A DNA stretch of 64,000 nt, taken from positions 17,129 to 81,128 of the forward strand of contig JAEZIZ010000112.1 of NCBI GenBank assembly GCA_023415915.1. The letters are read 5' to 3'. Position 1 is the stretch's first letter; every line of letters starts with the position of its first letter. Positions 1 through 7,320 of the stretch are shown here, in pieces. The notes below the pieces were generated by a model. That model worked only from the letters and a program-made list of their open reading frames with translations, had not been told where the DNA came from and made no database searches. The stretch comes from Bacillota bacterium. GTDB lineage: Bacteria > Bacillota > Clostridia > Christensenellales > SZUA-584. Both the position numbers and the translations under genes were made by a program.

Positions 1-490
1 AGTAATAATCCTCTACTGCCCTACGCTGAAGATCTGGCAGTCTTCCGACAGCCTCCCGGACAACCCGCCGTAGGTCCTCCAACTCAGCCGCTTCACAAGG
101 ATTCACCGCTTTATCGTCAATAATCGTTTCAGCCCTTGTTAATTCGCCGTCTGCACCCGGTATGGATTCATCCAAGGATACTGCGCCGTTATGCGCTTTA
201 CGTGCCCCCTGAAGCCCACATAACAATTGCATATGCTGTCTGAGACATATGTGCAGGAGTGTTGTAAATTTGCCCCGGCCTTCATCATAGGCTGCCACAG
301 CTGCAGCTAAGGCGAGATAACCTGTCTGCATAAAATCATCCATATCTACCGCGGGAGAAACCCTGATTCTTGCATATCGTCTGGCCATTTGATATACCAT
401 ACCTCGATTCTTTTCATATAGCTCGCTCATGCGTTCATACTGGCCGTCGCGTATCAATTTTACTAACTCCTCGTTTGTTGGTTGCGTCAC
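1..490 (-). CDS. Sigma-70-like RNA polymerase sigma factor, truncated by window edge
   Basis: Reading the minus strand from a GTG at 490 gives about 163 codons with no stop up to the window edge. The protein begins VTQPTNEELVKLIRDGQYER and contains a sigma region 2-like block (MVYQMARRYA, then VDMDDFMQTGYLALAAAV and FTTLLHICLRQH). A region 4-like start (LPDLQRRAVEDYY) sits at the edge. A GGAGG lies about 10 bases before the GTG; a second in-frame GTG at 499 is too close to it. It follows the helicase loader in the same direction, 34 bases away. Phages and integrative elements of Firmicutes often carry such factors for late or transfer genes, but this one's target is unknown. Confidence 0.75.
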   Translation of the reverse strand, partial: MTQPTNEELVKLIRDGQYERMSELYEKNRGMVYQMARRYARIRVSPAVDMDDFMQTGYLALAAAVAAYDEGRGKFTTLLHICLRQHMQLLCGLQGARKAHNGAVSLDESIPGADGELTRAETIIDDKAVNPCEAAELEDLRRVVREAVGRLPDLQRRAVEDYY

Positions 491-524
491 CTGCGTCACC
501 CCTCCGAGAGTGTGATATAAAGCC

Positions 525-1352
525 TCAATAAAAACCACCATACCCTTCTCGGTCAAACGGCGTTGGTTCGTCGTCGTCAAGCGGCTCGAACTCGCGCCGA
601 TGATCAGCATCATGGTACTCTATCCACTCGCACATTTCGCTTATACGAGAAGTGATTCTGTCGCCGTAGCGTTCTGTCATACTGAGATTATCGAGGTTTG
701 TTGTTATGATAACGGTTTTCTCATCCTCATACGCCGTGTTCAAAATTTCATACAACAGACTTTTTAACCAACCTTCGTTTTTAACCGCTTCTGCGCCGAG
801 GTCGTCCAAAACGAGAACATCGCAGTCAAGAAACCTTTTGATAACCGACTCTGTCCCGGTGTTAAAACTATCCTGTACCTTCTTAATGAGCTTAACCATA
901 TTTTCGAAAGACACCTTACGCCCTCTATCTGCAAGCCAGTTGATAACCGCAGCGGCTAAGTGTGTTTTTCCGATACCCTGACTGCCTTTTAAAATGATAC
1001 CTTGTTTGCGCGTTCCGTTTGCTATCGCATAACAAGCGTCAAATGCCTGTTCGTTCTCTGGATTGACTTTGAACGTGTCAAACGTGCGCTCGAAGAACCT
1101 CTTTCCAAGTCCCGAGCCTTCTAGAATCGCTTTTGTCTGCGCTACGGTATCAGCCTTTGCAGCTTCCCTCAACATGCGTTCTTTGTCCACCTCACTGTTA
1201 ACCTTGAACGCGGTGTACCCGATTTCCGCAATACGCGCCTTATTCCTAAGTGCCGCAGCCTTCATTTTTTCTTTGAAGGGACCTTCGGGCATAACGTTCA
1301 AGAATTCCATGTTACGCCTATACCATTTCTCAGATTCTTGTAAAAACGTCAT
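525..1352 (-). CDS. DnaC/IstB-like replicative helicase loader ATPase
   Basis: A 275-residue AAA+ protein with Walker A GSQGIGKT at residues 123-130 and Walker B VLVLDDLG at 179-186, the layout of phage and chromosomal DnaC/DnaI helicase loaders. These load the replicative helicase at an origin or restart site. The N-terminal third is helical and charged, as expected for the helicase-binding part. The ATG overlaps the stop of the upstream replication initiator by four bases, which suggests translational coupling. The related transposon ATPase IstB is less likely because no transposase is adjacent and the partner is an initiator-like protein. Confidence 0.88.
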   Translation of the reverse strand: MTFLQESEKWYRRNMEFLNVMPEGPFKEKMKAAALRNKARIAEIGYTAFKVNSEVDKERMLREAAKADTVAQTKAILEGSGLGKRFFERTFDTFKVNPENEQAFDACYAIANGTRKQGIILKGSQGIGKTHLAAAVINWLADRGRKVSFENMVKLIKKVQDSFNTGTESVIKRFLDCDVLVLDDLGAEAVKNEGWLKSLLYEILNTAYEDEKTVIITTNLDNLSMTERYGDRITSRISEMCEWIEYHDADHRREFEPLDDDEPTPFDREGYGGFY

Positions 1353-2305
1353 AAGTAGTCCTCCTTATTGGCGCGTTCGATGTCTATACCATGCGAAGCG
1401 TAAAAGTCTTTTAGCTTTTTTCGCATTACACGGTCAATACAGTTTTTCGCATAGTATGGGTTTTGTTTTATCAGGTCAGGAGACCAAGGTAGTCGCTCCC
1501 ACGCCTGCTGTTCCCTTTGCTCAGTCTTTTGAACCGGTGGTGCTGTTTCGTCCTCCCACCGTAACCCATTCAGCCAGGTAGACGCATGCGGTATATATTC
1601 AAGCGTGCCATTTTTAATATTTCTTTGCCATTCCGAAGACTTTAACGCTTTATCCAATCCGGCCATAACAACGGGCAACTGCGATTTTTTTATTTTTTCG
1701 AAAGCCTTTATAGCTGCTTGCTTGCCAACGTGACGAGGGTATTTATCCCAAAACTCTTTAAATTCCTCCGGTAGCTCGTCCTTTTTCTTGATAGATTCAT
1801 CGGGAGGGCCGCCTTTCTTTTCTCCCCCCGTATCCCCCTTATAATTAATATCACTGTCATTTTTATATTCATTTTCATTTTCAGTGTTTGTTTCGCTTTT
1901 GCTTGCGTTTTTGCTTAAGCAAATTCCTGTTTTCTGACCGCCTTTTTTCCCAGCTTTAGAACGTATCTCACTAAGGTAATTGTCCCTAACCATGCGCTTT
2001 TGCGACAGCTTATCGCCTTCAATCTGAATTACTCCATTGGTAAATAAATCTTCTAAAGAACGCTCAATCACGAAATCTGGATAAGGCATAAACTTAACCA
2101 ACTTTGAAGCAAAATTTTTGATGGTGCTTGAGTTTTGCTTGTCTTTTTGCTTAAGCAAAAGTGTCCCGTATTCTTCGCTTTTGTGTAGCAAGCACATAAG
2201 CCTGATATATACACCGGTGCTTTCAGCGGTACACTCGCACAGCTTTTCATCGGTTACAAAATCTTGAACATATAGCGGTATGTACGGTAAGTTTCTTAAC
2301 GCCAT
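1349..2305 (-). CDS. Phage-type replication initiator (DUF1376/YdaU-like)
   Basis: A 318-residue protein. Residues 1-120 resemble the DUF1376/replisome-organiser N-terminus (YIPLYVQDFVTDEKL, then STGVYIRLMCLL), a winged-helix-type DNA-binding fold in this family. Residues about 120-175 are a low-complexity linker rich in Lys, Asn, Glu and Asp. Residues 180-318 contain FKEFWDKYPRHVGKQAA, seen in many phage O-like proteins. It sits directly before the helicase loader, so it probably recognises the element's origin and recruits the loader. Two perfect palindromes and several related TTTGCTT words lie inside the gene and may be that origin. The function comes from family and context. Confidence 0.72.
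   Translation of the reverse strand: MALRNLPYIPLYVQDFVTDEKLCECTAESTGVYIRLMCLLHKSEEYGTLLLKQKDKQNSSTIKNFASKLVKFMPYPDFVIERSLEDLFTNGVIQIEGDKLSQKRMVRDNYLSEIRSKAGKKGGQKTGICLSKNASKSETNTENENEYKNDSDINYKGDTGGEKKGGPPDESIKKKDELPEEFKEFWDKYPRHVGKQAAIKAFEKIKKSQLPVVMAGLDKALKSSEWQRNIKNGTLEYIPHASTWLNGLRWEDETAPPVQKTEQREQQAWERLPWSPDLIKQNPYYAKNCIDRVMRKKLKDFYASHGIDIERANKEDYL
1908..2160. repeat. Origin-like palindromes and TTTGCTT repeats inside the initiator gene
   Basis: TTTGCTTAAGCAAA occurs at 1910-1923 and, extended to 16 bases (TTTTGCTTAAGCAAAA), at 2145-2160. Partial copies (TTTTGCTTG, TTTCGCTTTTGC) flank both. An AT-rich stretch at about 1830-1890 follows. Lambdoid phages keep their origin inside the initiator gene O, between its DNA-binding and partner-binding parts; the position here is similar. 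Assignment as the replication origin is inference. Confidence 0.45.
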
Positions 2306-2349
2306 TGTTTGTTATACCTCTCCTATATCTGTTGTGCCGTAGCACGGGC

Positions 2350-2377
2350 GATGCCGGGAAGCGAAATGCTCGGCATC
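2350..2377. other. Short hairpin between xis-like gene and initiator gene
   Basis: GATGCCG and CGGCATC form a 7-base-pair stem around a 14-base loop. It lies between the excisionase-like gene and the initiator gene. There is no T-tract on either side, so it is not a convincing terminator. It could be a protein-binding site or an RNA structure in the initiator leader. Confidence 0.3.
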
Positions 2378-2428
2378 CTTGCAGACAATTCGGTTCAAAG
2401 CTGCCAACAAAAGTACGTCCTGCTTTTA

Positions 2429-2620
2429 CTAAAGTTCAATTCTTTTTCCCTCGTTACGTTCAAGCCACCGCCGTAAACCGTCAACTGGAATTTTTATTCG
2501 ATTTCCCACCCGAATGACGGGAAAATCAGGTCTGTTTATGAGCTTTAGCGCAGTGGGTTTTGATATATCTAGCTTTCTCATAAGATCCGATGTCGTCAAA
2601 ATAAATTTATCCTGCTCCAT
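2429..2620 (-). CDS. Small excisionase-family HTH protein
   Basis: A 63-residue MerR/excisionase-type helix-turn-helix protein. Residues near 8-50 read LTTSDLMRKLDISKPTALKL and then FPVIRVGNRIKIPV, the standard HTH_17/AlpA-like layout ending in RWLERN. AAGGAGG stands seven bases before the ATG at 2620, favouring that start over a GTG two codons upstream. It is the first gene of the minus-strand replication arm and faces the repressor gene. It may be the recombination directionality factor for the integrase, a transcription regulator, or both; the sequence does not distinguish these. Confidence 0.75.
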   Translation of the reverse strand: MEQDKFILTTSDLMRKLDISKPTALKLINRPDFPVIRVGNRIKIPVDGLRRWLERNEGKRIEL

Positions 2621-2640
2621 AATCACTCCTCCTTAACTAA

Positions 2641-2739
2641 AATTCTACTTGTGTTTACCTGAGTTATATGCTAACATATCATTGTAGAAATATCAAGCGA
2701 CGTAGAAATATTGATACGAATGTTAACGAGGGTAGAATT
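2641..2739. promoter_or_regulatory. Immunity-type operator region with repeated GTAGAAWT sites
   Basis: The divergent spacer between the excisionase-like gene and the repressor carries four copies of a common word: GTAGAATT reversed at 2641-2648, GTAGAAATAT at 2684-2693 and again at 2702-2711 (18 bases apart), and GTAGAATT at 2732-2739. Repeats like these between divergent phage promoters are usual operators for the adjacent repressor. That this repressor binds them is inferred from position. Confidence 0.5.
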
Positions 2740-2751
2740 GGAGGATTGAAA

Positions 2752-3336
2752 ATGTCAATAGAAGAAGAATTTCGTACTCAATTTAAACGTAAGTTTATGG
2801 AGCTCCGGAGAGACAGGGGGATAAACGAAACGCAAGAAAAGTTTGCAAAGTTTCTTGGCCTCTCTCGCCCAACTATAGGCTTTTACGAAGAAGGAAAAAG
2901 AATACCGGATGCATTTACCTTAAAAATGATTTCTGAAAAATGTAACGTTTCTGCAGATTGGCTTCTTGGTGCAGGCCCCAAAAATACAGATATAGAAATA
3001 CAGGCCATATACAAAAAAATAGGGCTTTCCGAAGAATCTATCAACATTTTAGAAGAAGCATGGGAGAAAAAAGAAACTCGTTACTTATTTACGCATACCA
3101 TTAATGAACTTATCAAGGACCGGATATTGATTAGGTTGATCTCGGAATATTTATTTACGGAGATGGAAAAATCTCATAAGTTTGATTTATGTACCATTGA
3201 AAAAGACTATGATACAGATGGAACAATAACCTTAAGTAAATACGAATTTAATGAAGAAAAACGAAAAAACATACTACTTCTTGAAATACAGAATCATCTA
3301 AGAGATATGTTGAAGGAGAGTGAGGTAAATGGCTAG
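2752..3336 (+). CDS. XRE-family phage repressor
   Basis: A 194-residue protein with an N-terminal XRE/Cro-CI helix-turn-helix at about residues 8-65 (ETQEKFAKFLGLSRPTIGFY, then SADWLLG). The rest has no recognised domain and no LexA/CI-type Ser-Lys peptidase signature, so induction by RecA-driven self-cleavage is not supported. GGAGG lies seven bases before the ATG at 2752; an in-frame start further upstream would put the operator repeats inside the coding region and is rejected. It overlaps the integrase by eight bases, so the two are probably co-expressed. It likely keeps the replication arm silent. Confidence 0.82.
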   Translation: MSIEEEFRTQFKRKFMELRRDRGINETQEKFAKFLGLSRPTIGFYEEGKRIPDAFTLKMISEKCNVSADWLLGAGPKNTDIEIQAIYKKIGLSEESINILEEAWEKKETRYLFTHTINELIKDRILIRLISEYLFTEMEKSHKFDLCTIEKDYDTDGTITLSKYEFNEEKRKNILLLEIQNHLRDMLKESEVNG

Positions 3337-4495
3337 GCGTAACGCAGCCGGTAGTGGCTCGATCCGAAAGAAAACAATTATCCGGAATGGCAAAGAGTAT
3401 ACTTATTTTGAAGGCCGATATACGCTTCCCGGGTTCGGAAAGCAGAATCAAAAGACAATTACCGGGAAGACTGAGGCCGAAGTTGCAAAGAAGCTTCGTG
3501 CAATCACAAGCTCTGTTGACAGCGGAAAATATATAGAGCCGTCAAAAATGACGCTTGGTCAATGGCTCGATATATGGGTAAAGGAATACGCCGGCGACAT
3601 AAAACCAAAAACGCTAATATCTTATGAGTGGCATATTAAAAGTCATCTGAAGCCTGCCCTCGGCTCCGTGAAACTCACAGCTCTTGCCCCGCATATCATT
3701 CAGACGTTTTATAACGGCTTACAAAAAGGCGAAAATGCGCTTTCGCCGAAAACAATAAAGAATCTTCACGGTGTTTTGCATCGGGCGCTCTCACAGGCTG
3801 TTGAAATCAGATACCTTAACTATAATCCGGCCGGTGCATGCAAGCTGCCTCGCATTATAAAGACTGAAATTAAACCTTTAGAGGAAAATGATATAACACG
3901 CTTCCTAGACGCGATAAAAGGCCACCAATACGAAACGCTTTACCATGTGGGTTTATTCACTGGTATGAGGCAAGGTGAAATTCTGGGCTTATCTTGGGAT
4001 TGTATCGATTTTCAAAGCGGCACGATATTTATTTATAGACAACTTCAGAAAGTTAAAGGTGTCTATAGATTTGAGACGCTAAAGAATAATAAAACGCGCA
4101 CAATCACGCCAGCGCCATCCGTCATGGAGGCCCTTAAAGAACTAAGGCGCACTCAATTAGAATGGCAACTTACAGCAGGAACGGCTTGGCAGAATAAAGA
4201 TCACCTTGTATTTACTAATCAGCTTGGCGATCATCTAACACATATAACCGTATATAATAACTTTAAGCGCATTATGAAGTTGCTTGATCTATCTGAGACG
4301 CGTTTTCATGATTTAAGGCATACTTATGCTGTAATGGCCTTACAATCTGGAGACGATATTAAAACCGTCCAAGAGAACCTGGGACATCATGCGGCGGCCT
4401 TCACGCTCGATACATACGGCCATCTTACGGAGAGAGCCAAAAAAGAGAGCGCGGAACGCATGGAACGATTTATAAAAGGCATAAAAAACCCTTAA
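3329..4495 (+). CDS. int: Tyrosine-family site-specific integrase
   Basis: A 388-residue phage integrase. The N-terminal arm-binding domain occupies about residues 1-65 and the SAM-like core-binding domain 70-170. The catalytic domain shows Arg214 (TGMRQGEILGL), His327-Asp-Leu-Arg330 (HDLRH), His353 (LGHH) and nucleophile Tyr363 (DTYGH). All expected catalytic residues are visible, so the enzyme looks intact. It ends just short of the 3' end of tRNA-Leu(UAA), matching integration into a tRNA gene. The direct repeat AAGGGTAAAC at 4495-4504 and 4507-4516 may be an arm-type binding site. Confidence 0.95.
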   Translation: MARRNAAGSGSIRKKTIIRNGKEYTYFEGRYTLPGFGKQNQKTITGKTEAEVAKKLRAITSSVDSGKYIEPSKMTLGQWLDIWVKEYAGDIKPKTLISYEWHIKSHLKPALGSVKLTALAPHIIQTFYNGLQKGENALSPKTIKNLHGVLHRALSQAVEIRYLNYNPAGACKLPRIIKTEIKPLEENDITRFLDAIKGHQYETLYHVGLFTGMRQGEILGLSWDCIDFQSGTIFIYRQLQKVKGVYRFETLKNNKTRTITPAPSVMEALKELRRTQLEWQLTAGTAWQNKDHLVFTNQLGDHLTHITVYNNFKRIMKLLDLSETRFHDLRHTYAVMALQSGDDIKTVQENLGHHAAAFTLDTYGHLTERAKKESAERMERFIKGIKNP

Positions 4496-4516
4496 AGGGT
4501 AAACGTAAGGGTAAAC
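4495..4516 (+). repeat. Direct repeat AAGGGTAAAC next to integrase, possible arm-type site
   Basis: AAGGGTAAAC occurs at 4495-4504, overlapping the integrase stop, and again at 4507-4516, twelve bases apart. A GTTTAC in reverse orientation lies at 4555-4560, next to the tRNA. Arm-type sites for tyrosine integrases are short direct repeats beside the core site; this is the likely reading, not shown. Confidence 0.35.
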
Positions 4517-4572
4517 ACAGATAATTAGCAAACAAAAAACCCCATAACGTCGATGTTTACAGGGCTTTCTCT

Positions 4573-4659
4573 TGGTGCCGAAGACCGGACTTGAACCGGT
4601 ACGGTGTTGCCACCGCGGGATTTTAAGTCCCGTGCGTCTGCCGATTCCGCCACTTCGGC
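4573..4659 (-). tRNA. tRNA-Leu(UAA), probable attachment site
   Basis: An 87-base class II tRNA with a perfect seven-pair acceptor stem (GCCGAAG with CTTCGGC), discriminator A and encoded CCA. The anticodon loop CTTAAAA gives anticodon TAA, and the long variable arm fits leucine. It is the last tRNA of the cluster. Its 3' end faces the integrase gene, making it the likely attB. The tRNA itself is intact, so integration would have restored its 3' end. Confidence 0.96.
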
Positions 4660-4682
4660 ATAACAGAACCAAAAAAAGAAAT

Positions 4683-4757
4683 TGGAGGCGCCACCCAGAT
4701 TTGAACTGGGGCATAAGGGTTTTGCAGACCCTTGCCTTACCACTTGGCTATGGCGCC
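4683..4757 (-). tRNA. tRNA-Cys(GCA)
   Basis: A 75-base tRNA with acceptor stem GGCGCCA paired to TGGCGCC, discriminator T and encoded CCA. The anticodon stem-loop AGGGT-CTGCAAA-ACCCT gives anticodon GCA. It lies between tRNA-Leu and tRNA-Gly on the same strand, in one transcription unit. Confidence 0.96.
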
Positions 4758-4841
4758 ATACCCGCCTTAGAAAACCGCGGCATACAGTCAATCTATATGC
4801 CGGTTATCGTTCCCCTATTCTTCAAAGAGCATTCACAAAAA

Positions 4842-4916
4842 TGGAGCGGAAGACGGGATTCGAACCCGCGACTTCGACCTTGGCAAGGTCGCACTCTACC
4901 ACTGAGTCACTCCCGC
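4842..4916 (-). tRNA. tRNA-Gly(GCC)
   Basis: A 75-base tRNA with acceptor stem GCGGGAG paired to CTTCCGC (one G-T pair), discriminator T and encoded CCA. The anticodon loop TTGCCAA gives anticodon GCC. The T-arm GGGTTCGAATCCC is canonical. Confidence 0.96.
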
Positions 4917-4923
4917 ATGGGGC

Positions 4924-4957
4924 GCCTAGATGCGACTTCGTATAGTCGCATCTAGGC
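4924..4957. other. 14-base-pair perfect hairpin in the tRNA-Val/tRNA-Gly spacer
   Basis: GCCTAGATGCGACT at 4924-4937 is matched by its exact reverse complement at 4944-4957 around a six-base loop. It lies two bases from the tRNA-Val CCA end, within the tRNA operon. No T-tract follows on the minus strand, so it is not a simple terminator. An RNA processing signal or an inserted palindromic element is possible. Confidence 0.6.
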
Positions 4958-4959
4958 AA

Positions 4960-5035
4960 TGGTGGGAGCAACAGGGCTCGAACCTGTGACCCCTTGCTTG
5001 TAAGGCAAGTGCTCTCCCAGCTGAGCTATGCTCCC
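4960..5035 (-). tRNA. tRNA-Val(UAC)
   Basis: A 76-base tRNA with acceptor stem GGGAGCA paired to TGCTCCC, discriminator A and encoded CCA. The anticodon loop CTTACAA gives anticodon TAC. It is the first gene of the tRNA operon, closest to the promoter at 5062-5090. Confidence 0.96.
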
Positions 5036-5061
5036 ACAACCGCATAACAAGATGCTGCGAT

Positions 5062-5090
5062 ATTGTATAATAGACTGCATACCCTGTCAA
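5062..5090 (-). promoter_or_regulatory. Consensus promoter of the tRNA operon
   Basis: On the minus strand TTGACA (5085-5090), a 17-base spacer and TACAAT (5062-5067) form a near-consensus housekeeping promoter. Transcription would start about 20 bases before tRNA-Val. No other promoter is needed to express all four tRNAs. Confidence 0.75.
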
Positions 5091-5209
5091 AATCCCAAAA
5101 ACCTCGTTATCGCGAAAAAAACCGAACTAACTCGCATATGTTGCGAAATACGCCGATATGCTGGCATTATCATCGTCCAATAAAGCATTCCGGTTTATGG
5201 AAATACTGT

Positions 5210-5827
5210 TTAACGCCTGCGCTTCTCAAGCTCCGCAAACACTTCCGAAGGCGAAAGCCCCTCTTCGCAAAGCATAACCAGAAGATGGTATATAAGGTCC
5301 GCAGTTTCGTATCTTATCTCGCCGCGCGAAGAATTTTTGGCCGCTATTATGACTTCCGCCGCTTCCTCGCCGACTTTTTTCAGTATCTTGTCTATGCCCT
5401 TTTCAAAAAGGTAGTTTGTATAAGAGCCTTCCACCGGGTTTTTCTTTCTTCCCTCTATAACACCGTACAATTCGTCTATAACGGCGTATCCGCTCGTATA
5501 ATCGCCGTTGCCGTATAAAGACTCAAAGAAGCACGAATACTCGCCCGTATGGCACGCTACGCCCTGCTGCGACACAAGCGCGAGCAGCGTGTCGCCGTCG
5601 CAGTCAACTTTCAATTCGCGCAGCGTCTGGAAGTTACCCGACGTCTCGCCTTTGCGCCACAGCTTGTTGCGGCTTCGTGAGAAATACGTCATCTCGCCCG
5701 TCTCAAGCGTTTTTTTCAGCGATTCTTCGTTCATATATGCGAGCATCAGCACCGAGTTTGTATTAACGTCCTGCACGACTACGGGCACAAGCCCCTTATC
5801 GTCGAATTTAACTTTTGATATGTCCAT
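5210..5827 (-). CDS. hisIE: Bifunctional phosphoribosyl-AMP cyclohydrolase / phosphoribosyl-ATP pyrophosphatase
   Basis: Catalyses steps 2 and 3 of histidine synthesis in the cytoplasm: hydrolysis of PR-ATP to PR-AMP, then ring opening. The HisI part is residues 1-110, with metal ligands Asp75-Cys76-Asp77, Asp79, Cys92 and Cys99 ([14 protein letters not shown]). The HisE part is residues 115-205, with the helical motif [15 protein letters not shown] and [11 protein letters not shown]. At 205 residues it has the normal length for the fusion. It is the last gene of the his operon, 20 bases after hisF. No clear terminator is seen between it and the tRNA promoter. Confidence 0.96.
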   Translation of the reverse strand: MDISKVKFDDKGLVPVVVQDVNTNSVLMLAYMNEESLKKTLETGEMTYFSRSRNKLWRKGETSGNFQTLRELKVDCDGDTLLALVSQQGVACHTGEYSCFFESLYGNGDYTSGYAVIDELYGVIEGRKKNPVEGSYTNYLFEKGIDKILKKVGEEAAEVIIAAKNSSRGEIRYETADLIYHLLVMLCEEGLSPSEVFAELEKRRR

Positions 5828-5847
5828 AATGCCTCCGTTATCGCGCT

Positions 5848-6603
5848 TTATAATCTTACCGGTATGTTCTCACGCAGGAAGTAATCCTTCACGTCCCGCA
5901 CGGTATATTCCCCGTAGTGGAATATCGACGCTACGAGCACCGCGTCAGCGCCCACGGCCAGCACGTCCTTGAAATGCTCGAGTTTACCCGCGCCTCCTGA
6001 CGCAATCACCGGAATGTTTACCGCTTCGGCGACTGCTTTTGTCACCTCAATGTCGTATCCGTCCTTTGTGCCGTCGGTGTCCATGCTGGTGAGCAGTATT
6101 TCGCCTGCGCCCCTTCTTTCGGCCTCTATTGCCCACTCCAGCGCATCGCGCCCGGTGTTTACGCGCCCGCCGTTTATGTAAACGTCCCAGCCATCGCCGC
6201 TGCGTTTTTTGACGTCTATCGCGCATACCACACACTGGCTGCCGAATCTCTCCGCAGCCTCGGATATGAGGGTTGGATTTAACAGCGCCGCCGAGTTTAC
6301 CGATATCTTGTCCGCGCCCATCTTCAGCATGTTGCGAAAGTCGTCTACTGTACGTATGCCGCCGCCCACCGTAAGCGGTATGAACACCTGCTCGGCGGTT
6401 TTGGCGACTACGTCGCTCATGATGTTTCTTTTATCAGCCGACGCCGTGATATCGAGAAACACGAGCTCGTCCGCGCCCGCTTCGTTAAACGCTTTGGCCA
6501 TCTCCACGGGATCACCCGCGTCGCGTATGCCGACGAAGTTTATTCCTTTCACTACTCGCCCCGCGTCCACATCGAGGCAGGGTATTATTCTCTTTGTCAG
6601 CAT
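5848..6603 (-). CDS. hisF: Imidazole glycerol phosphate synthase, cyclase subunit
   Basis: The cyclase half of IGP synthase. It uses ammonia from HisH to turn PRFAR into IGP and AICAR. A 251-residue (beta-alpha)8 barrel with the two catalytic aspartates Asp11 ([15 protein letters not shown]) and Asp130 ([10 protein letters not shown]). The phosphate-binding loops VGGGIR and IASGGAG are present. It starts three bases after hisA. Its partner hisH is two genes upstream in the same operon, so the subunits would be made together. Confidence 0.97.
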   Translation of the reverse strand: MLTKRIIPCLDVDAGRVVKGINFVGIRDAGDPVEMAKAFNEAGADELVFLDITASADKRNIMSDVVAKTAEQVFIPLTVGGGIRTVDDFRNMLKMGADKISVNSAALLNPTLISEAAERFGSQCVVCAIDVKKRSGDGWDVYINGGRVNTGRDALEWAIEAERRGAGEILLTSMDTDGTKDGYDIEVTKAVAEAVNIPVIASGGAGKLEHFKDVLAVGADAVLVASIFHYGEYTVRDVKDYFLRENIPVRL

Positions 6604-6606
6604 GCG

Positions 6607-7320
6607 TTAAGCCCCCAGTTCTATCGCTTCGGCAAGGTCAATAGCGCCTGTGTAAAGCGCCTTACCTATTATGACGCCTTCGGCGCCCGCCTTTTTGACG
6701 CTTATTACGTCTTCTATAGAGCTCATGCCGCCCGATGCTATGACTTTAAGCCCGGTTTTTGCGATCATGTCTTTTATGCCCTGTATATTCGGCCCGGTGA
6801 GCATTCCGTCCCTAGAGATATCAGTATATACGGCCGTCGTAATGCCGCGGGCTTTCATATCGAGCGCGAGCATAGCGGCGTCTGCGCCGGTGTCTTCCGC
6901 CCAGCCCTTTGTCGCTACCTTGCCGTCTTTTAAGTCCAGCCCCAGCACTATGCGGCCCGGGTATTTGGCGCAGGCCACGGAAACCAGCCCGGGCTGCTCA
7001 AACGCCGCCGTGCCTATAATCACGCGCCATATGCCAAGCTCGCCGAGGCGGACGTCTATGTCCTCCATAGTGCGCACTCCCCCGCCGAGTTGAACGGGTA
7101 TGCTGACTGCGTCAAGTATGCGCGCTACAGTACCGCGGTTGGAAAACGTGCCCGAAAACGCAGCGTCAAGATCTACAATATGCAGGAACTTCGCGCCCGA
7201 GTCTTGCCACTTAAGCGCCATTTCCGCAGGGTCGCCGTACTCCGTAGCCTGTTCCATATCGCCCATCTTAAGCCGCACGCATGTGCCGTTTTTAATGTCT
7301 ATTGCCGGATATATATTCAT
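6607..7320 (-). CDS. hisA: ProFAR isomerase
   Basis: Converts ProFAR to PRFAR by an Amadori rearrangement. A 237-residue barrel homologous to HisF, with catalytic Asp8 (IYPAIDIKNG) and Asp129 (VLGLDLKDG) and phosphate loops LGGGVRT and IASGGMSS. The length is normal. The start overlaps the end of hisH by four bases, indicating translational coupling. Residues typical of the dual HisA/TrpF enzyme PriA of Actinobacteria were not looked for in detail, but the operon context fits a dedicated HisA. Confidence 0.96.
   Translation of the reverse strand: MNIYPAIDIKNGTCVRLKMGDMEQATEYGDPAEMALKWQDSGAKFLHIVDLDAAFSGTFSNRGTVARILDAVSIPVQLGGGVRTMEDIDVRLGELGIWRVIIGTAAFEQPGLVSVACAKYPGRIVLGLDLKDGKVATKGWAEDTGADAAMLALDMKARGITTAVYTDISRDGMLTGPNIQGIKDMIAKTGLKVIASGGMSSIEDVISVKKAGAEGVIIGKALYTGAIDLAEAIELGA

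Larger units (their letters stand above)
1..4560. mobile_element. Integrase-proximal end of an integrative element or prophage at tRNA-Leu
   Basis: The module contains integrase, XRE repressor, excisionase-like protein, replication initiator, helicase loader and a phage-type sigma-like factor. Repressor and integrase run on the plus strand and the replication genes run divergently on the minus strand, the usual arrangement for temperate phages and integrative elements. The integrase gene ends about 78 bases from the 3' end of tRNA-Leu(UAA), so the tRNA 3' end is the likely attachment site. The region looks AT-richer than the following chromosome. The other end lies outside the window, so it cannot be decided whether this is a prophage, a conjugative element or a remnant. 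Confidence 0.8.

Noticed and set aside
2305..2517. Plus-strand frame opposite the excisionase-like gene
   Set aside because: No ribosome binding site or family resemblance; the minus-strand HTH gene explains the region.
4572..4955. Open reading frames on the plus strand across the tRNA cluster
   Set aside because: They cross four well-formed tRNA genes on the opposite strand and resemble typical false proteins predicted over tRNA genes.
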